In this document: positions 25,728 through 39,044 of the stretch, piece after piece
Layout: every line of letters begins with the position of its first letter
Position numbering within the stretch: position 1 is the stretch's first letter
NCBI GenBank assembly: GCA_964017065.1
Contig: OZ024789.1
Location: forward strand, 5,770,191 to 5,834,190
Reading direction: 5' to 3'
Source of the DNA: Haliclona indistincta
Lineage: Eukaryota; Porifera; Demospongiae; Haplosclerida; Chalinidae
Length of the DNA stretch: 64,000 bases
Program-made: the position numbers and the translations under genes
The notes under the pieces: model-generated
The model's input: the letters and a program-made list of their open reading frames with translations, nothing else
Told to the model about the DNA's origin: nothing
The model's database searches: none

Positions 25728-28700
25728 AGTGTGATAGTAATTCACTTGGTACTGTGCGAGGCACTGTCTGTCAGCCTCTCCACACTCCGATGATCTCGGC
25801 TGGTCAGTGTCGCTGCAAAAGGAACGTAACAGGAGTTCAGTGTGACCAGTGCGTGCCAGGCACCTACAACCTACGAGCTGACAACCCTGACGGTTGCCAA
25901 TGTGAGAATTTAGATATTCAATTTCATCATTTGTATACATGTGTTTAAACAGGTTTAGTAACTCTCTAACCCTCCCATGTGCTCACTTTTTAAAACAGAC
26001 TGCGGCTGCAACCCGCTCGGCTCAGTCGCTAATGTGTGCAGTACCTCAGGTGAATGTACCTGCAAGCAGGGTATATCTGGTAGCAAGTGTGACTCTTGTT
26101 CTGACGGGTTTTCAATCTGTCATCCGAGGGTGGTGTTCCATGTAACTGTGCTGAAGGTAGAGCGAATGACTTGTGCAATTCAGATGGTGACTGCAACTGC
26201 TTGCCTGGAGTGACGGGGAAGAAATGTGACGTGTGTGTTAGAGACATGATTGGACCTAGCTTAGACACTCAGTCTCTGTGTACTCCTTGTCACTGTAATG
26301 GATACTCTAGTGTGTGTCGACCAGCTACTGGTTGGTACTTAGTCACCGAGCAAGACCAGTTCGATGATGCTAGTGAGCTGAATGGATGGAGTGTGGAACG
26401 AGGAACAGCTAGAATACGGTGAGAAACGAGCCACTTATAATTTTAGTATAATTCATGTGGGCTAAAGATAAGCATATCTGAGCACCGCTTTTAAAAGTAT
26501 GAATTTTTACCTGCTCAAAATTGGTTGTCGTACTTTTCTTCATCATTTTTCTTTCTCTCATCAGCGAAACTGGTAGTAATAATTTTGTTCTTGAAGTGAC
26601 CCCACAACCTGAAGCCAGGACTGTGGCTATCAACTTTCCCTCACGCTATCTTGGTGATAAACTGACCTCCTACAGTCTACCTATGTCCCTTGACGTAGCC
26701 GCTCCATTCTACGTTGCCCAGTCTGTCCAAGTCACAGCTGTGTTGGAGATAGTAGGGATGTTCAGTCCATTCAGGAGGGCTACAGTGGAATCACATGTCA
26801 TCGATTTGAGTCAAGAATTATCCACTGTTGAGGTTAGTACAACACATCAAATTTTTTTATTTCCAATAGTAGGATTGTTAGTGCAAAAATGTATTTCTCG
26901 TTGGCTGCTCATATTAATTTTTGCCGGCTTTATACTGAATTTAAATAAAATTAATAATGGTACCTTACATGTCACAATTAATTATTTTTGTGCTTTTGTT
27001 TTCACAGATGTTCTTGACTGGTCTAAATTTTAACGAAAGGTTCATCTATTTCACACGAGAGGCTAGTTCAGATGTAATACATCGAGTCCTCTCAAGAATA
27101 GTCTCAATGAAACTGATCGTCACTATACCAACGGTATGTGTGTCAGAGAGAAAGAATGATAACAAAGCGGAATGAAAGAGGGAGAGAGAGATAAAGTGAA
27201 AGAAAGAGATGGAGCCATTGGAGTGAATAGAGAGAGAGAGGGAGATAAAGACAGAAAGAGAGAGACAGGGTTCAGGTAGTAGTAGAGAGAAAGAAAAAGG
27301 AAGAGAGGTGGAAAGGATTCAATAAAGGGAGATAAAGCAATAGAAAGAGATTATTATTTTTATGTGTTTTTTCTATAGCAAGGTGGTGTTGGCAACTCAA
27401 CTATATTCATTGACTCAGTTCGACTTCCATATGCGGTCAACAACCGTTCACATCCTATGGCATCTTCCTCAGAAGTTAACTTTGTTGAAAATTGTTCGTG
27501 CATTACCGGCAGAATGGGCAGTCGTTGCCAACAATGCTCAAGAGGGTACACCTTCGATCCTCAGAATGGAGGGCAGTTCGCACGCTGTGTTCCTTGCTCT
27601 TGTCACAACTCTCCTGACATCTGTGACCCCAATACTGGCGTCTGCTTAAACTGTGCTATTGGTAACACTGGCGACCAGTGCCAAAACTGTGCTTCAGGAT
27701 ATTACCGACAGCCGGTTACTAACAAATGTCTCCCGTGTACCTGTCCTGGGCTATCCGAATCATCGAACTACTTTGCTAATGGTTGTTCAGTTGGAACAAA
27801 CGATACCACAACATGTAACTGTCTGCCTGGTCATGGAGGAGACGACTGCGGTCGCTGTGTGACAGAGCCGTACGTATTTTGGTAATCCCAGTTTATCGAG
27901 AGGACAATGTGAGGAGTGTGGCTGCTCTGCAATTGGATCTGGAGCAGCAGATTGTAATCGAGTAAGTGCGTGTGTATAGTGTGTTTGAGGGTCTGTTATC
28001 TTGTATCATGTATGCGAGAAGATGAAGTCTTAGTTTCTCTTTCTCCCAACAGACTACTGGGCAGTGCCAGTGTCATGATATGTACAGTGGGAGAACGTGC
28101 AGTGACTGTTCTGGCGGTTTTTGGGACCCTTTGAAAAATGGAACTTGCTCTGGTTAGTCCAAGAACAAGTGAATGATTGAGTGAGCAAATGAGTGAGTGA
28201 GTTAGTGGGTGAGTGAGCGAGCGAGTGAGCGAGTGAGGAATGAGTTAGTGATGTAGCTTTTTCGCTTATTAACATTCAAAGATTAACAAGCTGCTTCAAT
28301 TTCTCATTTCTCTAGATTGTGGTTGTCATCCTAATGGTTCTCTGTCGTCCAGCTGTAACCAGGACACCGGTGTGTGTCGCTGTTGTATTGGATTCACTGG
28401 TGATAAGTGTGATCGATGCAGCCCAACTGGCACTACGGGAGTCTTTCCCTTCTGTGAACCTTGCAACGAATGCTCATTTCGCTTCAATCAACCAATTTCT
28501 CAGCTCGAGTCAGAGATAGATCAAGCAGAGCGAGATGTCAATGAGCTGATGAACAGGACTGAAACCATTGATGACAGCTTACTGGAGTCACTGCAACAGC
28601 TACTGGTAGAGACAGAGCGACTTCTCGAATCAAGGAACATCACCATGATCACAAATGAAGCAGTTTCAACTTATAATCGATTGTGTGATCTTATTGACAG

Positions 28701-31032
28701 AATTAGAGATCTTTTGAATAGACTTCAAACTCTTCAAGGGAATGTTACGAACTCGACTGGCGAGGTAAATTCGCTCATTCAGCAGGGAACAAACTTGCTT
28801 GACAGATTTATTCAATTTGGTTCTCTCTTTCAAAACGTAACAGAACAAGTATGTGCACTTGAGGAAATTAATTTCACAGCACAGCTTGCAATGTTGGAAG
28901 CAGCCTCAAACCGATCAAACCGGTTTTACAATCTTGTTCGTCAGAATGTCACTGGACTTGCTGATCAAACGAATCAAACACTCACTGAATTGAACTTGAA
29001 ATATCCTATTTTTCTCAATCTTAGAAATATGACACTTGTTCTGCTGGAGACCTTGAGAGAAAAGATTCTTGAGTATCAGATGTTTATTCAAGAAGCCAGC
29101 ATTACACTATGTGGCTCGGCACTAGGTGATTGTACAGGAGAGTGTGGAGGTGTGATGTGTGACAGTTGTGGAGGTATGAGATGCAATGGGTCAATATCAC
29201 AAGTACTACGTGCCGCCAATGTTACCCGACAAGCTCAAGAAACTTCTAATCAAATTTACCAAGAGCTTTTAACAGCTATAAACACACTAACTACAGCAAG
29301 AAATGTTTCTGAAACAGCGAATACTACTTCTTTTATGGCCGAGGAGGAAGCTAGGCGGGCAATGAGCACTGCACTGGAGTTACTGACACTTGTTCAGACC
29401 CTGCTAGCAGATGTGCTGAGAGAGCTGGCAACACCAATACCTGATGTATCACTAATAGAGACTCTGCAGAACGAGACACTGACTCTACAACTAACAAGCA
29501 CTCCTGAAGAGGTATGGAGATATTGTATGAACAATGATGTGCACTGCAGCAAGTTGCCATAAGACAAAAAATGTGCATGAAGAAATTTTTGAGTATCCTT
29601 GAAGCACAAAATATGTGCAAAAATTCTTTTCAAAAATAATAGTAAATTTATGCCAGACCTTTATCTGTTTGCATTTGCCTATCGTGCCATAATATTTAAA
29701 CGTTAGTTATTTTCGTGTTAAATCTAAATTAGTTTATGAATGCTATCTCATTGATTTTGTCAACAGGTGAACAGTACAGTAGTGGAGCTGATGAGGATCA
29801 TTAGTATGTTTGTGGACATTGGTAATGTGACCGAGGCAGAGCTGAGAGAGAGAGTGGATCGAGCATTGAACACCTCCAGGATGGCAGAGTTAGCACTCAC
29901 TCACTCATTACTCACTCAGTCACTCACTCACATACTCACATACTCACATACTCACTCACTCACTCACTCACTCACTCACTCACTCACTCACTCACTCACT
30001 CACTCACTCACTCACTCACTAATTCACTCACATTTGTTCACACATTTACCCAGGAACTCTTACTCATTTTCTATGTTACTATGTTTGTTACTTCCTTTCC
30101 TAGTGTATTAGTTGATATGATCTTGCGTGATGTAGCAGTACTCAGGACCAGGTTGGTGCAGTTACGAGAAAATCGGACTGCCATTGAATCTCAGGTTGTT
30201 CCAACTCGTATGCTGATTCAACGAGCAAGAAACGATACCAACATTGTGAGTAACTATTTCTTAACTATTATAGTGGAGAACCATTTTTGTCATAGCATTC
30301 CACTAGTAGTTGCTAAGAAATGCATAATTCATGTTTTTTCTTGCTGAATATTTTCTTCAAGAAATTAATACCACACTCCTCTTCTCACTGGTATAGGCTG
30401 AGTCATCATTGAACAGTACTGAGCGATCGCTAACACAGCTATCATCCAGTGTAGCTAACCTCAGTCGTGTGGTCACAGCACTGCAGGAACAGTTCACTAG
30501 GAACCAGATGAGACTAGCTATCATCAGAAACACAACAAACCAGACTAACCAGCTCTCAGATACACTAATACAGGTATACATTGATGACTTCAAAAATTGA
30601 CACGAACTCAGTAAAATGTAAAATTTGGACTCTTTAAGCCTCATAATTTTGTTTTGTCTTGATTATAGGAGTCTATACGACAGGAGGCTAGGTTGAATGA
30701 GTTTGAACAAACTGCTGAGAACAATCTAAGAGTTGCTAACAGAGATCTTCAGACCACTCGAGAGATACACCAGAGAGGAGAGGAGATCAGGAAGAGAGCA
30801 TCCGAACAACTACTGAGAGTAGAGGGTCAGACACACACACACATAAATAAATCTCACTGTAAATCATTCTTTCTGTGCAGTGTTGTTAAACAGAAGGCAG
30901 TGTATTGAGGAAGAGCAGTCTCAGTTGAGAGGGAACATCCGTCGAGTAGCAGCTCAAGTAGAGGCTGTGAGAAATGATATCCGCGTGTTAGAGTCTCACG
31001 TAACACAGTCTGTCTCCGTGGAGCAGGACTAA
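25728..31032 (+). pseudogene. Laminin copy B: 5'-truncated, frameshifted duplicate
   Basis: Matches laminin A from exon 6 to the end: 25728-25901, 25999-26418, 26565-26832, 27008-27133, 27379-27961, 28053-28152, 28316-29511, 29767-29888, 30104-30245, 30397-30573, 30669-30825, 30881-31032. There is no signal peptide, LN domain or exons 1-5. The start of exon 7 is lost (about 105 nt), with ACAG at 25995-25998 as a possible replacement acceptor. One base is missing near 26108 (GGGTTTTCAATC against GGGTTCTTCAATC), which shifts the frame. Near 27868 a 7-bp net insertion in the LE region leads to a TAA. The coiled-coil exon (28316-29511, about 396 aa open) and all later exons stay open. The C-terminal reading differs from laminin A. 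Transcription is possible, but an intact laminin chain is not. Confidence 0.85.
29895..30029. repeat. Expanded (CACT)n microsatellite in laminin B intron 13
   Basis: About 30 CACT units with a few CATA interruptions, compared with about ten at the equivalent place in laminin A. It starts within about 10 bases of the exon donor. Confidence 0.9.
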
Positions 31033-31503
31033 CATAACACTATAATTATTGTCCATTTGTTGTATAATTGTATCTATCATGTGACTTGCTCTTTTTTACA
31101 ATTATTGTTCATCATTTAAGGTGCCATGTAAAAATTAATGCATGTGCTATTATGCATGCTGCTGCATGATCTGCTTGACATCTTGAGCAGCAGTACATCA
31201 TCAGAGGAAGTGAGTATCAGAACAACTACTGTTACTCTGCTTGACGAAAGGCAAAAGTTTCATATGCATGTAGGGTATAGGACAAAATTGATTTGCATGC
31301 ATGTTAACAAAATAATAAATAATGATAACGTTTTTTATTTTTTCTGTGCTACGTCAAAAAGCTACTACGTATAATGTTAATTTATGGATGTAGCAAACAA
31401 TCTCTACACTATTGATAATAAAATAATTAATCAAAATAATTATAAAAATCACAAGTACAACAGCTATTTAATAATTATGTTCGGAATCAAACAGTTGCTA
31501 TAG

Positions 31504-34500
31504 CTAAATGACATTGCATCGAGATCGAGTGCGGTCCATGATGATGTCGTGTATCAGATTACGATTCATTGCTTGAAGAATTTTAGACTTTGCATTTTCA
31601 CTTAAGCCTGTATTTTTTAGTTTTAAATAATGTAGTGTGTTATTCTGTTGAAGTCCTTCAGACATGCTGTAAACCCCTTGTCTTGAGTTGAAAAAATTCG
31701 GATTTTCTGATAGATCAAGGTGTACAAGTGATTTGTTGACATTTAGCATTGTAGTGAGTGCCTGTGCAGTATCCTCTGTAACTACAAGACTTGTTTCACT
31801 AAGATTCAGGTAAACAAGTGAGGTATTGTGATGAAGAGCTAGAAAAAAATTGCAACTTCCAGGTATAGAATTGGCTGATAAGTCCAGGTGCGTTAGTGTT
31901 TTGTTGATTTGAAGCATTGTAACGAGTGCTGCCCAAGTAATATAATTAAGTCTTGTGTTACTGAGGTTCAGGTAAAGTAATGTGGTATTATGCTCAAGAG
32001 CACTAAAGATATTGCTACTTCCTAAAAATAAATAATTTCCAGAAAGATCAAGATGTGTTAGAGTATTGTTTACTTGAAGCATAGTAGCGAGCGCTTCCCA
32101 ATCAGCAGCAAAGAATCCTGCACTGCTAATATTTAACTGGACTAGTGTGTTATTGTGCTGAAGACTTGGAAAGATATAGTGAGGGTCTATAATGGATAGA
32201 GTGAGATGTGTTAATGATTTGTTCATTTCAAGAAATTCATTGAAAATTGATCCAACTTCTTCTTTGCTGTGGTTACTAGGGATCTGCAATCTTGTATTCA
32301 CAAGATTTAGTTCAGTAATATGAGAGAAGTCAGTATTCCGCAGTTCTTTTGTAAGCTGTAGGAAACTATCACTAGAGAGTGTACTATCTCGTATTGTCAA
32401 TTTAGAGCAAACTAATACGTTCTTAAGTTGAGACATGACAAATCTAACCTCATCCACAGAAATGAGCTTTATTTCTATTTCTAATCTTCTTCTTGTTCGG
32501 CAGCTAGTTACTCTTCCTGAAGATGTTTTTGCGAGTTCAAGCAAAAGAAGCTTCAACTTTTCATCGTCCATAGAAAGTATTTTAAGACAGACATCTTTAG
32601 CACTACAAGACGACTCTGACAGAAGATATACAATAAAGTAGCCAATAACCAAGCAATCTGTTGGAATTAATTTGCTAAAATCGATCTCTACAACATTTCC
32701 AGTGAATCCAGATCTAACTAAACCACAAAGAGAAAGATTCTGTGCTTCATAGAAGCAGTGCAAGAATGGTAAAAGATCGGTAACTCCAGATTTTTGTTTT
32801 GAGGAAGTCGAAATGAATTCTCGTATCGCTGGATTTGTAAGTTGAGTGAAGCCACTGTAGTAATGTAGTACAGCTTGAAAGCGAGAACTTCTAAACATGC
32901 GTTTGAATACGTCCATCTGTTCATTAGAATCCATTTGTGATATATAATGAGCAGCAAGGAGTTCTTGTACTGAGAGATGGAAAAAGTTGTGTGAGAGAGA
33001 TTTGCTAAATTTGGTAAGCCCCTCAACAGACTGGAGAAGCCCCAAAGATGGTAGACTAGCTGGAAGATTGAGGTCTAGCAAGTCTTTATGGTAGAATATT
33101 ACTTTGTTCTTCATTACTCCCTCGTATGCAAGCAAACTGATGTCACTCAATTTAGAGAAAAGGACATCTGGAAGGTCATCCAGTGAGGTCACTGCAGATA
33201 TATCTGTCTTAGATTCATGTGTTTCCAGTTCTCGCATAATGCAGCAGAGTACCAAATCACAGAATAGCTCATGGAGAGTGGTAGGTAGAGCTCCCTTCAT
33301 TGTCAGGAATATGTTCACCAATATTGGTACATGTAGAGGTACATAGCAGTAACCTTCTATAACTGGGTGATCTTTAAGATGCTGGACAAGCTTCTGAATG
33401 TGAGTGCTGTTGCCATTCAAAGCTTTCTCTATGTACTCACGAATCTGGCGTTGAGTGAATCCCAGGATTTCCACTCGTCGATCAGCTATGTGGAGCAGAT
33501 TTCCTGAGGACACTGGTCGAGAGGTGATAAGGACAGTACTTTGATGAAGAGAGAGTTTGTGTGGATGTCGGATTATTGTTGATACAAGTGAACTAGTCTG
33601 TAGATGAGATGGAAGTTCATCCCATCCATCAAAGATAAAGAGAACATTCTGTCCATCACAATCTTGTATCTGAGAAGAAACAATTTTAGACATTTCTAGA
33701 TTACGAGCTGGTAGTATATCAGCCAAGAGAGTAGCATTCTGAATGGCTTGATCACGCAAGTAAACAAGAACTACAATATTGAATCTTTCCATAGAGCAAT
33801 TGCCTTGAGCCCATCTATGGCAAATGTGGAGAGCAAGTGTGCTCTTTCCTCCTCCTGGGGCTCCTTCAATGAGAATTACTCTTGTATGAGGAGGAGGTGG
33901 TAGCACAACTAGTGGCTGTATTGTTGAGAAGATGTTGTTGAGAACGATTGGTTCTTTATAACTCATAATAGTTTCTATTCTTCCTAGCTGTGCCAGTCTG
34001 ACCATTTCCTCCTCCCTGTCTCCGCGTCGTAGTTCTCCACTGCCAATCATTGCTAGCTGGATGAATTCACATCGTGGGAGGTTACTCCAATGTTGGGAGG
34101 TTTGGCTCTGAGACATAGATGAGTATAGATTTCTAAGGTAAGATGCATAAGAAACTAGAGGGCCAGAATCTTGTGCATTTGCTGCTTCTTGTTTTGTTGA
34201 ATAGCTAGAAAGTGCACAAGGTCTGTGAGCAATATCTTGATCTGGTACAACTGTTGTCATGTGTTCAGCCTCGTTTAAATTATCTGGAAAGGGTGTGTTT
34301 AGTTGATTGATAGACAGCATGACTTATGTTGGCTTACCTGTTGTGTTTTCAATGAGCTCAGCAAGTGCACCCAGTTCAGACTGTCTGAGACACTCTATCA
34401 AGTGTTGATATGTACGAGTAGGTGCATCACTTGTCAGCCATTTCTGGAGGATGGCTTGTGTGACACTCGCAGCACCTCTGATGATATGGTCCTTCTCGAT

Positions 34501-34766
34501 ATAAGATCAACCATTGTTCCATTCTTGTCTCGTAGGAGATACATTCCAAACATCTTGTAGTTACCAGCAGCAATAGTTTCAATGACTCTCAGTGGTTCAC
34601 CATCAGCTTTTTTTAATTCCAATAGGTCAAGTAGTGTGGGTAGGGCACCTACAAAACGAGTTCAGTCTGGTATAATCATCACAACACTACTGATGTACTC
34701 ACAGTGATCGATAGTGCAATCAGTAACTTCATCAGCCATTGATATATTTCTCCTACTCTGTGCCAT
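31504..34766 (-). CDS. NLR receptor paralogue (NLR2) with frameshifted DEATH exon
   Basis: Same three-exon plan as NLR1: 34766-34703, 34648-34338 and 34283-31504. Exon 1 (MAQSRRNISMADEV) and the large NACHT-LRR exon are open, with Walker A GAPGGGKST and Walker B VLFIFDGWDE. Exon 2 has two extra bases (TA) at about 34500-34503, in GATATAAG where NLR1 has GATAAG. This shifts the frame in the middle of the DEATH domain and gives a stop about 20 codons later. A NACHT-LRR protein could still start at the downstream Met of exon 3 (34263, MTTVVPDQD). The stretch from before the P-loop to about Walker B is clearly more diverged from NLR1 than the rest. It may be a pseudogene, a signalling-dead NLR or a sequence error. 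Confidence 0.82.
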
Positions 34767-34991
34767 TTCAAGGTAAAGCTGCTCTGACCCTGCTGAGCTG
34801 TGCTGTGGCGGAAAGCCGTGGGTCTGATCTTATGACAACACCTCATGTCCCCCACGTGATATTTCAACGCGGGAAAATTAAAAACAGCGATTAAGCGTGT
34901 GTGTGCAATGGAACCTGGTGTATCAGCTTTCTAGCCTCAGCGTCACACCTAAGCTCATGCTCTTATGAATGCCGAGCTCTATGATTCTTCA

Positions 34992-35523
34992 GACTAAGTC
35001 GTGTGATCACAGCACTGTAGGAACAGTTCACTAGGAACCAGATGAGACTAGCTATCATTAGAAACACAACAAACCAGACTAACCAGCTCTCACCAAACTA
35101 AATAAAATTTTGATTCCGTCAGCCTCATAATTATTTTTGTTTTGTCTTGATTATAGGAGTCTATGCGACAGGAGGCTAGGTTGAATGAGCTTGAACAAAC
35201 TGCTGAGAACAATCTAAGAGTTGCTAACAGAGATCTTCAGAGCACTCGAGAGATACACCAGAGAGGAGAGGAGATCAGGAAGAGAGCATCCGAACAACTA
35301 CTGAGAGTAGAGGGTCAGACACACACACACATAAATAAATCTCACTATAAATCTTTCTTTCTGTGCAGTGTTGTTAAACAGAAGGCAGTGTATTGAGGAA
35401 GAGCAGTCTCAGTTGAGAGGGAACATCCATCGAGTAGCAGCTCAACTAGAGGCTGTGAGAAATGATATCCGTGTTAGAGTCTCACGTAACACAGTCTGTC
35501 TCCGTGGAGCAGGACTAACATAA
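34992..35523 (+). pseudogene. Laminin copy C: remnant of the last three exons
   Basis: Starts inside the equivalent of exon 15, carries a nonsense change there (GCACTGTAGGAAC for GCACTGCAGGAAC), and has lost that exon's donor. Exons 16 and 17 are recognisable at 35157-35313 and 35369-35523 with intact splice sites. The final exon carries the same 2-bp-shorter CCGTGTTAG form as laminin A. No promoter or signal peptide, so it is a relic of the duplication unit. Confidence 0.9.
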
Positions 35524-35944
35524 CATTATAACTATTGTCCATTTGTTGTATAATTGTATCTATCATGTGACTTGTTATTTTTTACAACTGATTATTGTTC
35601 ATTGTAAGGTGCCATGTAAAAATTAATGCATGTGCTATTATGCATGCTGCTGCATAATCTGCTTGACATCTTGAGCAGCAGTACATCATCAGAGGAAGAG
35701 AGTATCAGAACAACTAGCTAATGTGACTCTGCTTGACGAAAAGCTCAAGTACAGTATAGGACAAAATTGACCATGATAACAAATAATAAATAATTTATTG
35801 ATCAAAATAATTTTATCAAAAATAATTATAAAAAGCACAAGCACAACAGCTATTTAATGTTCAGAATCAATAAATTATCGAGATATACCTTATACAATTG
35901 CTAGCTAAGTGACATTGCATCGAGATCCAGTGTGGTGGTCTGTG

Positions 35945-38900
35945 TTACTGTTGGTCCATGATGATGTCGTGTATCAGATTACGATTCATTGCTTGAAGGA
36001 TTTCAGACTTTGAATCTTCGTTTAAGCCAGTATTTTTTAGTTTTAAGTAATGTAGTGTGTTATTCTGTCGAAGACCTTCACACATACTGTTAACTGCTAG
36101 TATTGACGTAAAGAATTCCGGATTCTCTGATAGATCAAGGTGAACGAGTGTTTTGTTGACTTTTAGCATTGTAGTGAGTGCCTGAGCAGTATCCTCTATA
36201 TAACTACAAGACTTGTTTTACTAAGATTTAGGTAAACGAGTGAGGTATTGTGATGAAGAGCTTGAAAAAAGTTGCAAAGTCCAGGCATAAAAGTGTCTGA
36301 TAAGTCCAGGTGCGTTAGTGTTTTGTTGATTTGAAGCATTGTAGTGAGCGCTTCCCGATCAGAAGCAAAGAATACTGCTCTGCTAAGATTTAAGTGGACT
36401 AGTGTGTTATTGTACTGAAGACCTTGAAAGATATAGCGAGAGTCTACAATAGAAGAATTTAAGTGAGTGAGATGTGTTAATGATTTGTTCATTTCAAGAA
36501 ATTCCTTCAAAATTGATCCAACTTCTTCTTTGCTGTGGTTACTAGTGATCCGCAATCTTGTTTTCACAATTTGTAGCTCAGTAATGTGAGAGCAATCGCT
36601 TTTCTGCAATTCTTTGGTAATCTGCAGGAGACCATCATAAGAGACTCCACAATCTTCTATCGTCAATTTATGGCATACTAGTACGTTCTTAAGATGAGAA
36701 ATGACTAGCCTAACCTGATCACTATACATGAGATTTTCATATAATTCTATCTCCAATCTAATTCTTGCTTGGCTACAAATTATTCTTCCTGAATATACTT
36801 TTCCGAGTTCAAGCAAAAGATACTTAAACTTTTCAACCTCAGAAATAGGTTTTTTAATTCTAAGACAAACATCTGTAGCACTACAAGACGACTCTGACAG
36901 AAGATATACAACAAAGTAGCCAATAACCAAGCAATCTGTTGGAATTAATTTTTGAAAATCGATCTCTACAACTGCATTTCTAGTGAATCCAGATCTAACT
37001 AAACTACAAAGAGAAAGATTCTGTGCTTCATAGAAGCAGTGCAAGAATGGTAAAATATCATAAACTCCAGATTTTTGCTTTGAGGAAGTCGAAATAAATT
37101 TTTGTATCTCTGGATTTTTAAGTTGAGTGAAGCCACAATAGTAATGTAGTACAGCTTGAAAGCGAGAACTATTAAACATGCGTTTGAATACGCCCGTCTG
37201 TTCATTAGAATTCATGTGTGATATATAATGAGCAGCAAGTAGCTCTTGTACTGAAAGATGGAAAAAGTTGTGTGAGAGAGATTTGCTGAATTTGGTAAGC
37301 CCCTCAACAGACTGGAGAAGCCCCAAAGATGGTAGACTAGCTGGAAGATTGAGGTCTACCAAGTCTTTATGGTAGAATATTACTTTGGTCTTCATTACTC
37401 CCTCGTAAGCAAGCAAACTAATATCACTCAATTTAGAGAAAAGAACATCAGGAAGGTCATCCAGTGAGGATACTGCAGATATATCTGTCTTACATTCATG
37501 TGTTTTTAGTTCCCGCATAATGCAGCAGAGTACCAAATCACAGAAAAGCTCATGGAGAGTGGTAGGTAGAGCTCCCTTCATTGTCAGGAATATGTGCACC
37601 AGCATTGCTACATGTAGAGGTACATAGCAGTAACCTTCTATAACTGGGTGCTCTTCAAGATGCTGGACAAGCTTCTGAATGCGAGTGCTGTTGCCATCCA
37701 AAGCTTTCTCAATGTACTCACGAATCTGGTGTTGAGTGAATCCCAGGATTTCCACTCGTCGATCAGCTATGTGGAGCAGGTTTCCTGAGGACACTGGTCG
37801 AGAAGTAATAAGGACATTACTTCGATGAAGAGAGAGTTTGTGTGGATGTCGAATTATTGTTGATACAAGTGAATTAGTTTTTAGATGAGATGGAAATTCG
37901 TCCCATCCATCAAAGATAAATAAAACATTTTCACCAGAAGTATCTTGAATCTGAGAAGCAACTGATTTAGACAGTTCAAAACTACGAGCTGGTAGTATGT
38001 CAGTCAAAGTAATGGCATTCTGAATTGCCTGATCACGCAAATAAACAAGAACTACGAGATCAAATATGCTCAAAGAATAATTACCTTGTGCCCACTCATG
38101 GCAGACGTGGAGAGCAAGTGTGCTCTTTCCTCCTCCTGGAACTCCTTCAATGAGAAGTACTCTCGGAGAACTAGGTGGTGGAAGAATAACCAGTGGCTGG
38201 TCTGTTTGAAAGAGTTCTTCAAGACTAATTGGTTCCTTTCTAGTCATAATAGTTTCTATTTTTCCTAGCTGTGCCAGTTTGACCATTTCCTCCTCCCTGT
38301 TTCCACGTCGTAGTTCCCCACTGCCAATCATTGCTAGCTGGATGAATTCACATCGTGGGAGGTGACTCCAATGTTGGGAGGTTTGGTTCTGAGACATAGA
38401 TGAGTATAGTTTTCTAAGGTAAGATGCATAAGAAACTAGAGGGCTGGAATCTTGTGCATTTGCTGCTTCTTGTTTTGTTGAATAGCTTGAAAATGCACAA
38501 GGTTTGTGAGCAATATCTCGATCTGGTACAACTGTTGTCATTTGTTCAGTCTTGTTTAAATTATCTGGAAAGAGTGTGCTTTATTGATAGACAGCATTGA
38601 CTTATGTTGGCTTACCTGTTGTGTTTTCAATGAGCTCAGCAAGTGCACTCAGTTCAGACTGTCTGAGACACCCTATCAAGTGTTGATATGTACGAGTAGG
38701 TACATCACTTGTCAGCCATTTCTGGAGGATAGCCTCTGTGACACTCTCAGCACCATCATGGATATGGTTCCTCTTGAGCAGATCAACCATTGTTCCATTC
38801 TTGTCTCGTAGGAGATACATTCCAAACTTCTTGTAGTTACCAGCAGCAATAGTTTCATTGACTCTCAGTGGTTCACCATCAGCTTTCTTTAATTCCATAA

Positions 38901-39044
38901 GGTCCAGTAGTGTGGGTAGGGCACCTACAAAACGAGTTCAGTCTAGTATAATCATAGGCATCACAACACTATATACTCACAATGATCCGCGATAGTGCCA
39001 CCAGTAACTTCATCAGCCATCGATTTACTTGTACTTCGTGCCAT
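35945..39044 (-). CDS. NLR receptor paralogue (NLR3) with shortened, frameshifted LRR
   Basis: Exons on minus: 39044-38981 (MARSTSKSMADEV), 38924-38616 (DEATH-fold, intact) and 38564 onward. The NACHT is open with Walker A GVPGGGKST and Walker B VLFIFDGWDE. Two extra bases in TCTATATAACTAC near 36199-36202 (NLR2 has TCTGTAACTAC) end the main frame at 36196. The last LRRs continue in another frame from 36169 to 35945. Compared with NLR1, 55 residues equal to two LRRs are cleanly missing after the TTMLQ motif. The segment between NACHT and LRR (about 36540-36880) is the most diverged part. The predicted product has DEATH, NACHT and a short LRR tail. Confidence 0.83.

Noticed and set aside
28372..29562. 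396-codon open frame as a stand-alone gene
   Set aside because: It is the coiled-coil exon of laminin copy B, collinear with laminin A exon 12, with splice sites at both ends.
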